Source: Sulfuriroseicoccus oceanibius | GTDB taxonomy: Bacteria > Verrucomicrobiota > Verrucomicrobiia > Verrucomicrobiales > SLCJ01 | Reading direction: 5' to 3' | DNA length: 64,000 nucleotides | Assembly (NCBI RefSeq): GCF_010681825.2 | Contig: NZ_CP066776.1 | Span: 1,674,001-1,738,000 of the forward strand | Part shown: positions 50,422 to 59,419 of the stretch, piece after piece | Layout: each line of letters starts with the position of its first letter | How positions within the stretch are numbered: the stretch's first letter is position 1 | Program-made: the position numbers and the translations under genes | Notes under the pieces: generated by a model | Databases searched by the model: none | The model's input: the letters and a program-made list of their open reading frames with translations, nothing else | Told to the model about the DNA's origin: nothing

Positions 50422-51666
50422 ATGGACCGTAGAGTAGTCATTACCGGAATGGGAGCCGTCTCCCCAGTGGGCAACGATGTGGAGACCTTTTGGCAAAGCC
50501 TGATCGCCGGCAAGAGCGGGATCGGCCCGATCACTCAGTTTGACGTCAGTGATTACCCATGCCGCATCGCCGGTGAGGTGCGCGATTTCGATGCCTCGCA
50601 GTATTTCAATAAACCAAAAGACGCCCGCCGCACCGACCGCTACATCAACCTCGGAATGGGTGCCGCCAAGATGGCGTGGAAGGACAGTGGCATCGATTAT
50701 GACTCCATCGACGCCGATCGCTTCGGTGTGATGCTTGGCAGCGGCATTGGTGGTCTTGGTTACCTTGAGAAGAACCACGAAGCACTCCTCAACAAGGGAC
50801 CTGGTCGTGTTTCTCCATTCACCATCCCGATGATGATCCCGAACATGGCGAGCGGACTCGTCTCGATGGAGCTCGGGCTGCGCGGACCAAACATGGCGAT
50901 CGTTACCGCATGTGCCACCGCCAACCACAACATCGGTGAAGCCTGGCGTATCATCAAGTTCGGTGACGCAGACGGATTCCTCGTCGGTGGTGCTGAATCG
51001 ACCATCCTGCCAATGGGTGTGGGTGGCTTCTCCAACATGCGTGCGCTTTCGACCCGCAACGACGAGCCTGAGCGTGCATCGCGCCCGTTCGACGTCGATC
51101 GTGATGGATTCGTGATGGGTGAAGGTGCTGCCTGCTTGGTGATCGAAGAACTCGAGCACGCCAAGAAGCGCGGTGCGAACATTCTCGCCGAAATCGTCGG
51201 TTACGGTGTGTCGGGTGATGCGTATCACTTGTCGGCTCCGCAGCCGGAAGGCGAAGGCGCTGCCCGCTGTATGCAGATGGCTTTGCGCCACGCTGGCATG
51301 AACCCGGAAGAAGTGGGCTACGTCAACGCACACGGTACCTCGACCGGTCTTGGTGACATCTGCGAAACCAAGGCAGTGAAGAAGGTCTTCGGTGACTATG
51401 CCAAGGACGGGCTGATCGTTTCGTCGACCAAGTCGATGACCGGTCACCTTCTCGGTGCTGCAGGTGGTGTGGAAGCCATTGCCTGTATCCAAGCGCTGCG
51501 TGAGGGAATCATCCCGCCGACCATCAACCTTGAGAACCAAGATCCTGAGTGTGACCTCGACTACTGCGCCAACACTGCACGCGAAGTGCAGGTCGACGCA
51601 GCTCTGAGCAACTCGTTCGGATTCGGCGGTCACAACGCATCGTTGCTCTTCAAGCGCTACGCCTAA
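50422..51666 (+). CDS. fabF: 3-oxoacyl-ACP synthase II
   Basis: 414 residues from ATG 50422 ('[20 protein letters not shown]'). Elongates fatty acyl-ACP. Catalytic Cys in '[17 protein letters not shown]', His pair in '[20 protein letters not shown]' and '[20 protein letters not shown]', and the end '[18 protein letters not shown]' are canonical; note Cys-Ala-Thr-Ala around the nucleophile. A second KAS in the window is the fusion at 14.5 kb. Not linked to acpP or fabG here. Terminator follows. Confidence 0.95.
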   Translation: MDRRVVITGMGAVSPVGNDVETFWQSLIAGKSGIGPITQFDVSDYPCRIAGEVRDFDASQYFNKPKDARRTDRYINLGMGAAKMAWKDSGIDYDSIDADRFGVMLGSGIGGLGYLEKNHEALLNKGPGRVSPFTIPMMIPNMASGLVSMELGLRGPNMAIVTACATANHNIGEAWRIIKFGDADGFLVGGAESTILPMGVGGFSNMRALSTRNDEPERASRPFDVDRDGFVMGEGAACLVIEELEHAKKRGANILAEIVGYGVSGDAYHLSAPQPEGEGAARCMQMALRHAGMNPEEVGYVNAHGTSTGLGDICETKAVKKVFGDYAKDGLIVSSTKSMTGHLLGAAGGVEAIACIQALREGIIPPTINLENQDPECDLDYCANTAREVQVDAALSNSFGFGGHNASLLFKRYA

Positions 51667-51698
51667 GGCGAGCGGTTGTATTGGTAGTTTTTAAATTG

Positions 51699-51740
51699 TC
51701 CGGCGCATGGGGATCCGTCCCCGTGCGCCGGATTTTTTTT
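51699..51740 (+). terminator. Terminator of fabF
   Basis: A 15-bp stem, TCCGGCGCATGGGGA (51699-51713) / TCCCCGTGCGCCGGA (51718-51732), with one A-G mismatch-type irregularity, followed by eight T. Confidence 0.93.
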
Positions 51741-51803
51741 GGGAAGGTTTTAGGGTGTTAGGTTTTATGTTTTAGGTGACTGAGCCTGCGTGGCTTTAGT
51801 CGT

Positions 51804-51905
51804 CCTTATCCTTATCCTTATCCTTATCCTTATCCTTATCCTTATCCTTATCGATATCGATATCGATATCGGTATCGGTATCGGTATCGGTATCGCAATC
51901 CTGAT
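51804..51905. repeat. Hexanucleotide array with block-wise unit changes
   Basis: Seventeen six-base units: eight CCTTAT, three CGATAT, four CGGTAT, one CGCAAT, one CCTGAT. A decayed second stretch with the same period lies at 52119-52146 (CCTTAT, CGTTAT, CCAAAT, CGCAAT). In reverse it would read Asp-Lys, Asp-Ile and Asp-Thr, but no credible gene contains it. It belongs to the repeat-filled gap between fabF and the YihY gene. Confidence 0.95.
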
Positions 51906-51999
51906 CGAACCGTGGTCTCGGAGCTGATTGAGCGGCCGTCGGGTGGGTGCTCTGGTTAGTCGAGGTCGTCCGCTCGGCCGGTTGTGCGCGGGCATCAAT

Positions 52000-52063
52000 C
52001 CCACGGTGTGGTCGCCTGAGGCTCCCGTCACCCTGGGCTGGTTTGCATTTCCCCTTCGGGGAA
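52000..52063. repeat. 64-bp structured repeat, copy 2
   Basis: Matches 35560-35623. The middle 36 bases differ at two positions (52011-52046 against 35571-35606). The terminal hairpin is TTCCCC-TTC-GGGGAA here and CTCGCT-TTC-AGCGAG there, in exactly the same register: three of six pairs have changed on both sides. The outer 10-bp stem is weaker here. A shared 20-mer (51758-51777) precedes it. Confidence 0.85.
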
Positions 52064-52218
52064 TGGGGGCGCCTGAGGGCTGTGGAACGAGGAGCGGCGT
52101 CGCGGTAATTGTCTGTATCCTTATCGTTATCCAAATCGCAATCGGAGCGGAGCGATTCGTGCGGCGTGCCTCAGCGATGCCGATTGCGATGGGGGCGAGT
52201 CGAGTTTAACGAGGCTGC

Positions 52219-53178
52219 TTAGTCCTCGTCGTCCTTTTGTTCTTGTTCGAGCAGGGGGCTGTGGGAGTGGACGCGGTAGGGGCCGGGGTGGCCGGCGAGG
52301 GCGGCGCGGCGGCGGGCGTCGCGTCGTTTTTGGCCGTGGAGGTTGAGGATGCTGGTGACTTCTGCGCCGATGATGAAGCTGAGCACGGCGAGGTAGATCC
52401 AGAGGAAGAGAACGAAGACGGTGGCGGCACCGCCGTAGATCGAGGTTAGGCCCGGGGCGTAGTGGAGGTAGAGTTCGAGTCCGAACTTGAGCGAGGCGAC
52501 TAACAGTGCGCTCACCGCGGCTCCGGCGAAGGCGGCGTGCCACACCGGGCGGCGGCGGGGGAGGACCTTCATCAGCAATGCGAAGCCAATGGTGATGGCG
52601 GCATAGGATGAGAAAATCTGGATGCGGTGGAAGAAGCGGATGCGACTGAGAAGCTCCGAGTCCGCGTTCTCTGCGAAGTGTCCGAGCACCGTGCTGAAGA
52701 TTGCCGAGGCGACGACGAGGAAGCCGAAGAGTAGCATCATGGCAGCGGAGATGCCGCGGCTGGCGAGGCGGGCCGGCCATTTGCGGGCTGGCTGGGCGGG
52801 GTCCATTTCAAAGATGCGGTTGAGCATCTTGCGGGTGCGGCCAAGTGAGGCACTGCCGGAGAAGAAGAGCGTGAGCGCTGTGACGACGAAGGTGCCATTC
52901 CAGCCTGGAGATAGCGCGTAGTTGAGTAGCAGGTCGTTGATCATCATGGCCGAGTCCTGTCCCATGACTTGCTCCAGCACTTTGAGCAGCTCCCCCTGGG
53001 CGGCCTGACGTCCGAGCACGGTGCCGGCGAGGGTGATCGCCACGAGCATGACGGGGACGAGGGAGAGCAATGTGTAGAACGAGAGCGCGGCGGCGGCATC
53101 CGTGTTGTCATGGCGGCGCCAGCGGGCGGCCATTTGTTGTGCGAAGTGACGCGGAAGTTTGAACCATGGGCGGGTCAT
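52219..53178 (-). CDS. YihY/BrkB-family membrane protein
   Basis: 319 residues with six membrane helices. 'DNTDAAAALSFYTLLSLVPV' near residue 25, 'GSASLGRTRKMLNRIFEM', 'LMKVLPRRRPVWHAAFAGAA' and 'YGGAATVFVLFLWIYLAVLS' are the family blocks. Once misnamed ribonuclease BN; actual function is unresolved, with exporter activity proposed. The C-terminal tail is charged ('EQEQKDDED'). Confidence 0.9.
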   Translation of the reverse strand: MTRPWFKLPRHFAQQMAARWRRHDNTDAAAALSFYTLLSLVPVMLVAITLAGTVLGRQAAQGELLKVLEQVMGQDSAMMINDLLLNYALSPGWNGTFVVTALTLFFSGSASLGRTRKMLNRIFEMDPAQPARKWPARLASRGISAAMMLLFGFLVVASAIFSTVLGHFAENADSELLSRIRFFHRIQIFSSYAAITIGFALLMKVLPRRRPVWHAAFAGAAVSALLVASLKFGLELYLHYAPGLTSIYGGAATVFVLFLWIYLAVLSFIIGAEVTSILNLHGQKRRDARRRAALAGHPGPYRVHSHSPLLEQEQKDDED

Positions 53179-53411
53179 GAGCTCGGGGAGGGTACCGATT
53201 GATCAATCCATAATGTGGGCGCGAGGTCAAAGTGATCGTCGATCAACGTGGTGGAAGCGCCCGATCTTGTGCGGGATACGCGGATATTTGGGTGAGGATT
53301 GGGAAGTTGGGGGTGAGGTGTGGGCGGAGGTTGAGTCGTGTGGCTAGTTATGGCAAACGGATAGCGCCCTTGATCGGCGAGTGCAGCGGTTGCTTCGCCT
53401 ACGAAATTGTC

Positions 53412-54863
53412 ATGATATTCCAGTCGCTCGAGTTTTTGATATTTCTGGCGTTGCTGGTGTCTGCGTACTGGTGGTTGCCGCACCGCGTGCAGAATGTGCT
53501 GCTATTGGTTGCGAGCTATGTTTTCTACTGCTGGGTGCACCCGTGGTACGGGTTGTTAATGGGGTTTACGACGCTGGTCGACTACACGGCGGCTAGATTG
53601 TTGGTCGCGCGGCCTGCGGGGTCGCGCGGGCGGAAGCGGATTTTGGCGACGAGTCTGACGGCGACCTTCTCGGTGTTGTGTGGCTTCAAGTACTTCAACT
53701 TCTTCACCGATGCGGTGTGGTCGGCGTTTCACGCTGTTGGTTGGGATTGGTCGCGGCCGATGATCGACATCCTGCTGCCTGTGGGGATTTCGTTCTACAC
53801 ATTCCAGAGTGCGTCGTACGTGGTGGATGTGTTCCGCGGGCGTGAGCGGGTCCGCCATTCGTTGGTGGATTACGCGTTGTTTGTGTCGTTTTTCCCGCAG
53901 TTGGTCGCGGGGCCGATTGAGCGCGCCGGGCATTTGCTGGCGCAGATCCAGAAGCCGCGTGTACTGGACTGGACGGGCTGGCGGCTTGGCTTGGTGCGGA
54001 TTTGCTGGGGAATGTTCAAGAAGCTGGTGATTGCGGATGGAGCAGGGTTGATTGCCAACCGCGCGTTCTCTATTGAGGATCCGAGCTTCCCGATTGTGGC
54101 GGGTGGGGTGATTGCGTTCGGTGTGCAGATTTACGCGGATTTCAGTGCTTACACGGATATTGCCCGTGGCGCGGCGAGGTTGTTGGGTTTCGATTTGATG
54201 CGGAACTTCCGTCACCCGTATTGTGCGACATCGCCGGCGGAGTTCTGGCGCCGCTGGCACATCTCGCTTTCCACGTGGTTCCGCGACTACGTCTACATTC
54301 CGCTCGGTGGTTCCCGGTGTAAGCCCAGGCGCGTGGCGGTGAACTTGCTGGTGACCTTTGGGCTGTCCGGTTTGTGGCACGGGGCGAGCTGGAACTTCGT
54401 GATCTGGGGGCTCTACCATGGCGCGTTGGTGGCGCTGCAGCATTTGTGGTCCGGTTTCAGGAAGGGGAAAGGCGAGAGCGGGGGCGCTCCGATGGGCTGG
54501 GTGCGGACGGCCGGCGCGTGGTTGGCCACGTTTGTGCTGATGCACGTGGGGTGGATGATGTTCCGTGAGCAGAACACAGAGTACCTGTTGAGCTATTTCG
54601 CGCTGGTGCCGTGGGAGGCTTCGGTGGCGGACTGGGAGACCGGCTTGTATTTTGCGGTGCATGCCCAGATTCTGGCGTTGCCTTTGTGGATCCATGCTGC
54701 CGTGGATCCAGGGCCTACAGGTTGGTTGGAGCGGGTGTGGCCGCGATGGGAGAACCGCTGGGGCGGTGTGGTGTTGCAGGCGGTGTTGGTCTTTCTGCTG
54801 GTGATGGCGACCTTTGCGCTGCGGAGTCCGGTGTCGTCGAACTTTATCTATTTCCAGTTCTAG
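53412..54863 (+). CDS. MBOAT-family O-acyltransferase (AlgI-like)
   Basis: 483 residues from ATG 53412 ('MIFQSLEFLIFLALLVSAYW'); frame open to 53232 but not convincing. About 10-12 membrane helices. 'LLPVGISFYTFQSASYVVDV', 'FFPQLVAGPIERAGHLL', 'EFWRRWHISLSTWFRDYVYI' and the catalytic His in 'GLSGLWHGASWNFVIWG' define AlgI/DltB-type enzymes that pass acyl groups across the membrane to exported polysaccharides. Usually paired with an AlgJ/AlgX-like acetylesterase; none is adjacent here. Confidence 0.92.
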   Translation: MIFQSLEFLIFLALLVSAYWWLPHRVQNVLLLVASYVFYCWVHPWYGLLMGFTTLVDYTAARLLVARPAGSRGRKRILATSLTATFSVLCGFKYFNFFTDAVWSAFHAVGWDWSRPMIDILLPVGISFYTFQSASYVVDVFRGRERVRHSLVDYALFVSFFPQLVAGPIERAGHLLAQIQKPRVLDWTGWRLGLVRICWGMFKKLVIADGAGLIANRAFSIEDPSFPIVAGGVIAFGVQIYADFSAYTDIARGAARLLGFDLMRNFRHPYCATSPAEFWRRWHISLSTWFRDYVYIPLGGSRCKPRRVAVNLLVTFGLSGLWHGASWNFVIWGLYHGALVALQHLWSGFRKGKGESGGAPMGWVRTAGAWLATFVLMHVGWMMFREQNTEYLLSYFALVPWEASVADWETGLYFAVHAQILALPLWIHAAVDPGPTGWLERVWPRWENRWGGVVLQAVLVFLLVMATFALRSPVSSNFIYFQF

Positions 54864-54877
54864 GAGTGGGGTAAGCT

Positions 54878-54960
54878 GTCCCTCCGGGACGAGGTGGTTT
54901 GAGGGGGGCAGGATCCGGAGGTTGAAACCTCCGGCTAACCGGTAAGCGATCGCTTCGCGA
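54878..54960 (+). repeat. Multi-hairpin dispersed repeat (copy 2)
   Basis: GTCCC-TCC-GGGAC (54878-54890) followed after 24 bases by palindrome CCGGAGGTTGAAACCTCCGG (54915-54934) and CTAACC...CGCTTCGC. The inverted counterpart lies at 2307-2384, with 21 bases between the hairpins. The rest of the gap, 54961-55223, shows no gene I accept. Confidence 0.8.
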
Positions 54961-55223
54961 TGGGGCGTGTGGCGGAGGTTCTCGTTGCGGGTGACCGTGG
55001 GGGGCGCGATGAGGAGGGGCTTTCAGGCCGCTGATGTAGGGGAGACGGCGGTATTCAGGGGCTGCGTCCCGGGCTGGTATGAAATGCAGCTTTGGTGCAG
55101 GGAGAGTGGCGTGAGCTGGGCGGTGGTGCGCTTGAGCTCAACGTGGCGTGGCGGCGGAGGTCAGGCTGAGTGGAGGCTTACGTGTGACGGCGGTGGGGCT
55201 TGGGGTGTTGGGATATGGGCACG

Positions 55224-55256
55224 AAAAAAGACCGCCTGAGATCAGGCGGTCTTTTT
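55224..55256 (-). terminator. Bidirectional-looking terminator after rpmF
   Basis: Perfect 11-bp stem AGACCGCCTGA (55229-55239) / TCAGGCGGTCT (55242-55252) with A-run on the left and T-run on the right. It serves rpmF on the minus strand. Confidence 0.9.
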
Positions 55257-55292
55257 GAAATCTTAATCTATCCGGTGATCCGGATGGAGTGA

Positions 55293-55475
55293 TTAGAAAG
55301 TGTCGACGTCCAACACCTGACGGTCACCGTAGTAGCCGCAGGATGGGCATGCGATGTGACCAGGCTTGGTGCTTCCGCACTCGGAGCAGGTTTGGAACTT
55401 AGGAGCGTGCCAGCGGTTGGCGCCGCGGCGTTGACGTTTGCGGCACTTGGAGGTTCTGGTTTTCGGAGAAGCCAT
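55293..55475 (-). CDS. rpmF: 50S ribosomal protein bL32
   Basis: 60 residues. 'MASPKTRTSKCRKRQRRGAN' and the zinc-binding version of the C-terminus, 'CSECGSTKPGHIACPSCGYY', are canonical. Large-subunit structural protein. It lies 56 bases downstream of yceD, the usual partner; plsX and fabH, commonly next, are elsewhere in the window. Confidence 0.97.
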   Translation of the reverse strand: MASPKTRTSKCRKRQRRGANRWHAPKFQTCSECGSTKPGHIACPSCGYYGDRQVLDVDTF

Positions 55476-55531
55476 GGTGGTTGGTTGGTTAAGTTTTCTA
55501 AAGTTTCAGGATGGCGCCGTCTGGCAGTCGG

Positions 55532-56047
55532 CTATGGATTCGATTTTTCATCGTCGTTGGATGACCATTGGTCCAATGCGGACCAAACATCAGGACCATC
55601 CTGAGATGAAGGGTCACTTGCGTCTTCCTCGGCATCGTCGATGTCGTCTGGACGGGCTGTGAACCGATCACCGACCGAACATTCCCTGTCGTCGCTTGCT
55701 GCGTCGCAATGCGGGTAGGCCGGAAGGTCGAGAAGTATATCTTCGCGGATTCGCTCTGTCAAATCGATCGTTGGACGATTTTCGGTTTCGACTTCAGCGG
55801 AGTAATTTTCGATTCGGTGGTGGTAGGGGAAGTGCTCGAGGCAGCGGGTGCATTCGAGTTCGAAGTCGGCTTCCAGCGTGCCTTCTACGCGGACGACTTC
55901 TTCGAAGTTGTAGGCGCGGAGGTCGTAATGAAGTGGGCCGAGTGGGCGGGCATCGTTGTCCGCCAGTTGGAAGATGTCCTCGGAGGTTTCACCGACCACG
56001 TGGAGGCCGGCGACCGGGATGTCGTCGAGATGAATGTTGAGAGACAT
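55532..56047 (-). CDS. yceD: YceD/DUF177 family protein
   Basis: 171 residues. 'ELECTRCLEHFPY' carries the conserved CxxC of DUF177, and 'DLTERIREDILLDLPAYPHC' the distal block. In bacteria and plants this family sits beside rpmF and is implicated in 23S rRNA processing and bL32 handling. The acidic C-terminal tail ('DDIDDAEEDASDPSSQDG') is longer than usual. Co-transcribed with rpmF. Confidence 0.9.
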   Translation of the reverse strand: MSLNIHLDDIPVAGLHVVGETSEDIFQLADNDARPLGPLHYDLRAYNFEEVVRVEGTLEADFELECTRCLEHFPYHHRIENYSAEVETENRPTIDLTERIREDILLDLPAYPHCDAASDDRECSVGDRFTARPDDIDDAEEDASDPSSQDGPDVWSALDQWSSNDDEKSNP

Positions 56048-56204
56048 TTTGAAGTAGCGTGTAGCCAGTAGGAAGTAGGGAAGGGTGTTTCGCTTAACCC
56101 TGAGATACTGGTTTTACGTGTTAAGTGTTTACGTTTTGCGAGGGATTATGGGTGAGGGGCGAGTGGATCGTAAACTTCGCTCATCGCTTGCGCAAAATCC
56201 CGTC

Positions 56205-56225
56205 AATCCGCGAAATCTGTGGAAA
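56205..56225 (+). repeat. Solo copy of the AATCTGYGG motif
   Basis: AATCCGCGAAATCTGTGGAA in the spacer between yceD and coaD is a lone copy of the motif that forms the ends of the GxxExxY locus. Confidence 0.6.
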
Positions 56226-56229
56226 GATA

Positions 56230-56715
56230 CTATGCCTTCAGTTTGGAGCGCAGGGCGGTGGCGATGTGTGGGGGGACAAAGGATGAGATATCTCCGTCGA
56301 GACGGGCGACTTCTTTGACCATGCGTGAACTAAGATACGAGTATTCGTCCTTTGGCATCAGGAAGATTGTCTCGAGTTCAGGTTTGAGTTTGCGGTTCAT
56401 CAGAGCCATCTGGAATTCGAATTCGAAGTCGGAGATGGCTCTCAGGCCGCGGATCACGGCGGTGACTCCGAGTTGCTCGGCGTAGTTGACCAAGAGTCCG
56501 TCGAAGGTGACGGCGCGTGCGTTGGTAATCCCTGCCTTGGCGAGGGTTTCGGTGATCAGGTCGACGCGTTCTTCGTTGGTGAAGAGCGGGTTCTTGGCGT
56601 CGTTGTGTGCTGCCGCGACGATGACTTCGTCGAAGAGCTTTGAGGCGCGTTGAACGATGTCGAGGTGGCCGTAGGTGATGGGATCAAAGGAGCCTGGATA
56701 GAGAGCGGTCCGCAT
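56230..56715 (-). CDS. coaD: Phosphopantetheine adenylyltransferase
   Basis: 161 residues from ATG 56715 ('MRTALYPGSFDPITYGHLDI'); frame extends to 56835. Makes dephospho-CoA from 4'-phosphopantetheine and ATP. 'GSFDPITYGHLD' contains the (T/H)xGH nucleotidyl-transfer motif, and 'VIRGLRAISDFEFEFQMALM' and 'DEYSYLSSRMVKEVARLDGD' (with ISSxxVKE-like SSRMVKE) are diagnostic. It is divergent from aat. Confidence 0.96.
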   Translation of the reverse strand: MRTALYPGSFDPITYGHLDIVQRASKLFDEVIVAAAHNDAKNPLFTNEERVDLITETLAKAGITNARAVTFDGLLVNYAEQLGVTAVIRGLRAISDFEFEFQMALMNRKLKPELETIFLMPKDEYSYLSSRMVKEVARLDGDISSFVPPHIATALRSKLKA

Positions 56716-56816
56716 TGGGAAAGGAGTGGCCGGATTGTGTGAAATGCAAGCGGGAATCACGGCGGGAGTGGGGGATCGTGGCTTGTCTCCTGATGGTGGC
56801 ATGCGATAGTCGCGGG

Positions 56817-57437
56817 GTGAGTGAATTTGCCCCAATAGGAGAGATCATAGATCCGGATTTTTTGTTGTCGGCTTATGCTTCAGGCATGTTTCCGATGGCG
56901 ATGGAGGACGGGCATATCGGGTGGTTTTCGCCAGAGATGCGTGGGGTGATTCCATTGGATGAGTTTCATATCCCCAAGGGCTTGCGCCGCGTGTTGAAGA
57001 AACAACCATTTGAGATCCGGGTGGACACTGCGTTTCTCGAGGTGATCGAGGGCTGTGCCGAGAGGGATGAGACGTGGATTTCCGAGACGATTGTGCGGAC
57101 GTACTGGGAGCTGCACCGGCTGGGGTGCGCGCATTCGGTGGAAGCGTGGCGGGATGGCGAGTTGGTGGGCGGCTTGTATGGCGTGCGCCTTGGGTCCGCG
57201 TTTTTCGGTGAGTCTATGTTTTCGCGGGTGAGTGAGGCCTCGAAGGTGAGCTTGGTGCACTTGGTCGAGCGGATGCGGGCCGGTGGGTTTACCTTGCTGG
57301 ACACGCAATGGAGCAACGATCATCTGGTGCAGTTCGGCTGTGTGGAAATGCCGGCTGACGAGTATGACCAGCTATTGGATATCGCGGTGGATGGCGATGC
57401 GGACTGGTGGGCGATCGATGGCGGGCGGCCTGAGTAG
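56817..57437 (+). CDS. aat: Leucyl/phenylalanyl-tRNA-protein transferase
   Basis: 206 residues from GTG 56817. Adds Leu or Phe to proteins with N-terminal Lys or Arg, marking them for ClpAP. 'DFLLSAYASGMFPMA', 'IGWFSPEMRGVIPLDEFHIP', 'WISETIVRTYWELHRLGCAH', 'SVEAWRDGELVGGLYGVRLG' and 'FFGESMFSRVSEASKVSLVH' form the GNAT-like fold. Length is normal. Confidence 0.95.
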   Translation: MSEFAPIGEIIDPDFLLSAYASGMFPMAMEDGHIGWFSPEMRGVIPLDEFHIPKGLRRVLKKQPFEIRVDTAFLEVIEGCAERDETWISETIVRTYWELHRLGCAHSVEAWRDGELVGGLYGVRLGSAFFGESMFSRVSEASKVSLVHLVERMRAGGFTLLDTQWSNDHLVQFGCVEMPADEYDQLLDIAVDGDADWWAIDGGRPE

Positions 57438-57467
57438 GGAGCACGCCGGCTTTTTTTTATCGCTCCG

Positions 57468-58013
57468 CTATTTTTGGTGGGGCGGGTTGTAGCGGAGGAT
57501 TTCCGGAACGCCTTCGATACACTGGCAAATGGGCTCGCTGTCCGGATGCGGGCTGAAGCGCTCGGCGGTTTCGAACTCATCGAGCATGCGCCGGGCGTCG
57601 TCTTCGTGACGGGTGCGCACGGGTTTGTAGCTGAGGAACCCTTCGACCAACGGGATCTGTTGAAGCTCTGGTGGGAGTTTTCGATCCAGTTCGCGGAGAA
57701 AGCGCAGGGCGGCGGCGAATGTGGTGACGCCTGGGCCGTGGTACCAGCCGCGCCCTTTTTCGAATGGTCCGCGGATGGCTGGGTTGCCGTCCGGGGTGTG
57801 GTAGGTGGAGAGCACCGCTTCGAGGATCAGCGTGTGTGGACCGTCGGATTGGAGGCGGGAGGCGACGGTTTCGATGCAGTTGCCGAAGCTGAGCGTGTCG
57901 ACCCAGCTATCTGAGGAAATGGCGATGCCGGTGGACTTGGCGGTTGCGCTGTAGCCCAGATCGATGCCGATCTTCGGAAGCGATGGGTTGCTGTGGGCGG
58001 TGAAGCGGGGCAT
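57468..58013 (-). CDS. Uncharacterised protein, possible RNase H-like fold
   Basis: 181 residues. The opening 'KIGIDLGYSATAKSTGIAIS' resembles the first strand of RNase H/RuvC-like or DUF429 folds with a metal-binding Asp. 'HTLILEAVLSTYHTPDG' would supply a second acidic residue. 'KGRGWYHGPGVTTFAAALRF' and 'SYKPVRTRHEDDARRMLDEF' follow. No closer family is recognised. It is 12 bases from a LON-domain gene on the same strand. Confidence 0.5.
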   Translation of the reverse strand: MPRFTAHSNPSLPKIGIDLGYSATAKSTGIAISSDSWVDTLSFGNCIETVASRLQSDGPHTLILEAVLSTYHTPDGNPAIRGPFEKGRGWYHGPGVTTFAAALRFLRELDRKLPPELQQIPLVEGFLSYKPVRTRHEDDARRMLDEFETAERFSPHPDSEPICQCIEGVPEILRYNPPHQK

Positions 58014-58025
58014 GCCGGGGGCAGC

Positions 58026-58646
58026 TCAGTGGAACGTGTGAAGCCGTGCGCAGACGAGCTCCAAGCGGTCGCTGTGGTCTGTTGCTTCGAGGACGCTGCG
58101 CATGAGCTGTGTGTCGTCGCCCAGGATGTGGTAGGCGACGAGGTCGGCGACCTGGCCGGGATCGTTGGTGGATTGGAGGTGATCGAGCAGTTGCCGTGCG
58201 TCGCTTTCCTCCTGGCACAGGCGGTCGTTGAGGATATTGATCACCTCGTTGCGCAGGGCGTCGGCTCGGCGTGGTGACTTTGATTGGTCTTCGTCGATCC
58301 AGGTGAGGTCGGCGAGTGGGTATGGGGCGTCGTTCTCCAGGTGCCAGTGGTCGAAATGGACGCGGCCGACGCCTTGGAGCATGAGATTGGATGATCCGTC
58401 GCTTTGGCCGACGCAGGCGCGGATGACTCCGGCGGTGCCGATGGCTTCGATTTCGTTGGCGTTCGGGGTGAGGTCGTGATCGGGAGCCTTGGTGGCGACG
58501 CACATCATGCGGTGGGACTGCAAGGCGTCCTTGATCATCGCACGGTAGCGTTCTTCGTGGATGTGGAGGGGGAGACCGCAGTGGGGGAGTAATACGCACT
58601 CCGGCAGGATGATTGCCGGCAGGGTTTTGGGCTTGTGGTCGATCAT
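58026..58646 (-). CDS. LON substrate-binding domain protein
   Basis: 206 residues from ATG 58646 ('MIDHKPKTLPAIILPECVLL'); the frame is open to 58736. The N-terminal LON domain has 'PECVLLPHCGLPLHIHEERY' and 'GTAGVIRACVGQSDGSSNLM', then a helical bundle. There is no AAA or protease domain, so it is the stand-alone type common in bacteria; function unknown. Co-directional with the RNase H-like gene. Confidence 0.82.
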   Translation of the reverse strand: MIDHKPKTLPAIILPECVLLPHCGLPLHIHEERYRAMIKDALQSHRMMCVATKAPDHDLTPNANEIEAIGTAGVIRACVGQSDGSSNLMLQGVGRVHFDHWHLENDAPYPLADLTWIDEDQSKSPRRADALRNEVINILNDRLCQEESDARQLLDHLQSTNDPGQVADLVAYHILGDDTQLMRSVLEATDHSDRLELVCARLHTFH

Positions 58647-59026
58647 TGCAGCGGGTGCGGAGCGGTCCTCCGGGGGAGGAGGCGCCGCTTTGGCGGGGGG
58701 TATTCGCTTTGGTTTACGCTCCGGGCAGTGCATCAAGTTGCGAAATTTGCCTAGAGATACGGGCGATAGTCCCGATCTGACGGGGAATCAAGTGGTGTGG
58801 GAATATTCAAGTTACGGATTGCAATGTAGTCGATGCGTGCTTTGTTCCCCGAGTCGTGTGCCGATATGATTTCCATCTGGAGTCACGGTATGCGACCTCG
58901 GATTGGTCCGAGCGGCCTGAACGGTTGGATACTGGAGAATCTTTCAGCTTCCTGCTGTCGGTGCCGGGCTCCTCGCTCGCATGGGGCTTCTTACCAATCC
59001 GTGGCAAATCGAAATCGACTACTACT

Positions 59027-59287
59027 ATGAGCGAAGCAAAGACCATCAACATCGACGACTTCCGTCAGCACGAGTCCGACACCGGAAGCTCCCACGTTCA
59101 GATCGCCCGTCTTACCGAGCGTATCCTTCACCTGACCGCCCACATGGGCAGCAACCGCAAGGACTTCTCGTCCCGCCGCGGTCTCCTCAAACTCGTTGCG
59201 CGCCGCCGCAAGCTTCTCGACTACGTGAAGCGCGAAAATGAAGAGCAGTACAAGGAACTGATCCAAAAGCTTGGTCTGCGTAAGTAA
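59027..59287 (+). CDS. rpsO: 30S ribosomal protein uS15
   Basis: 86 residues from ATG 59027; the frame is open upstream to 58856. '[20 protein letters not shown]', '[20 protein letters not shown]' and '[20 protein letters not shown]' are canonical helices binding 16S rRNA. The 290-base leader (58737-59026) holds no other gene; it could contain an autoregulatory fold. The start lacks a Shine-Dalgarno sequence. It precedes pnp, as in most bacteria. Confidence 0.97.
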   Translation: MSEAKTINIDDFRQHESDTGSSHVQIARLTERILHLTAHMGSNRKDFSSRRGLLKLVARRRKLLDYVKRENEEQYKELIQKLGLRK

Positions 59288-59295
59288 TCGCAGCG

Positions 59296-59335
59296 ATCAG
59301 GCTCCGGGGGAATCACCTCGGAGCCTGATTTGTTT
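59296..59335 (+). terminator. Hairpin between rpsO and pnp
   Basis: Perfect 11-bp stem ATCAGGCTCCG (59296-59306) / CGGAGCCTGAT (59319-59329) followed by TTGTTTTG. It may be a partial terminator or an RNA-processing hairpin, as in the E. coli rpsO-pnp spacer. Confidence 0.75.
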
Positions 59336-59419
59336 TGCACAACGGGTACCCGCCTTGGTAGAAGGCTCCCGTCATATCCCTTTCCTATCCGAAAAGAAGA
59401 AAACAAAAGAAAAAGAAAT

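Noticed and set aside
51765-52134. Minus-strand proteins with Asp-Lys and Asp-Thr repeats
   Set aside because: They are translations of the hexamer microsatellite without any domain.
54967-55239. A 90-residue Gly/Trp-rich frame before rpmF
   Set aside because: No family, unlikely composition, and it runs into the rpmF terminator.
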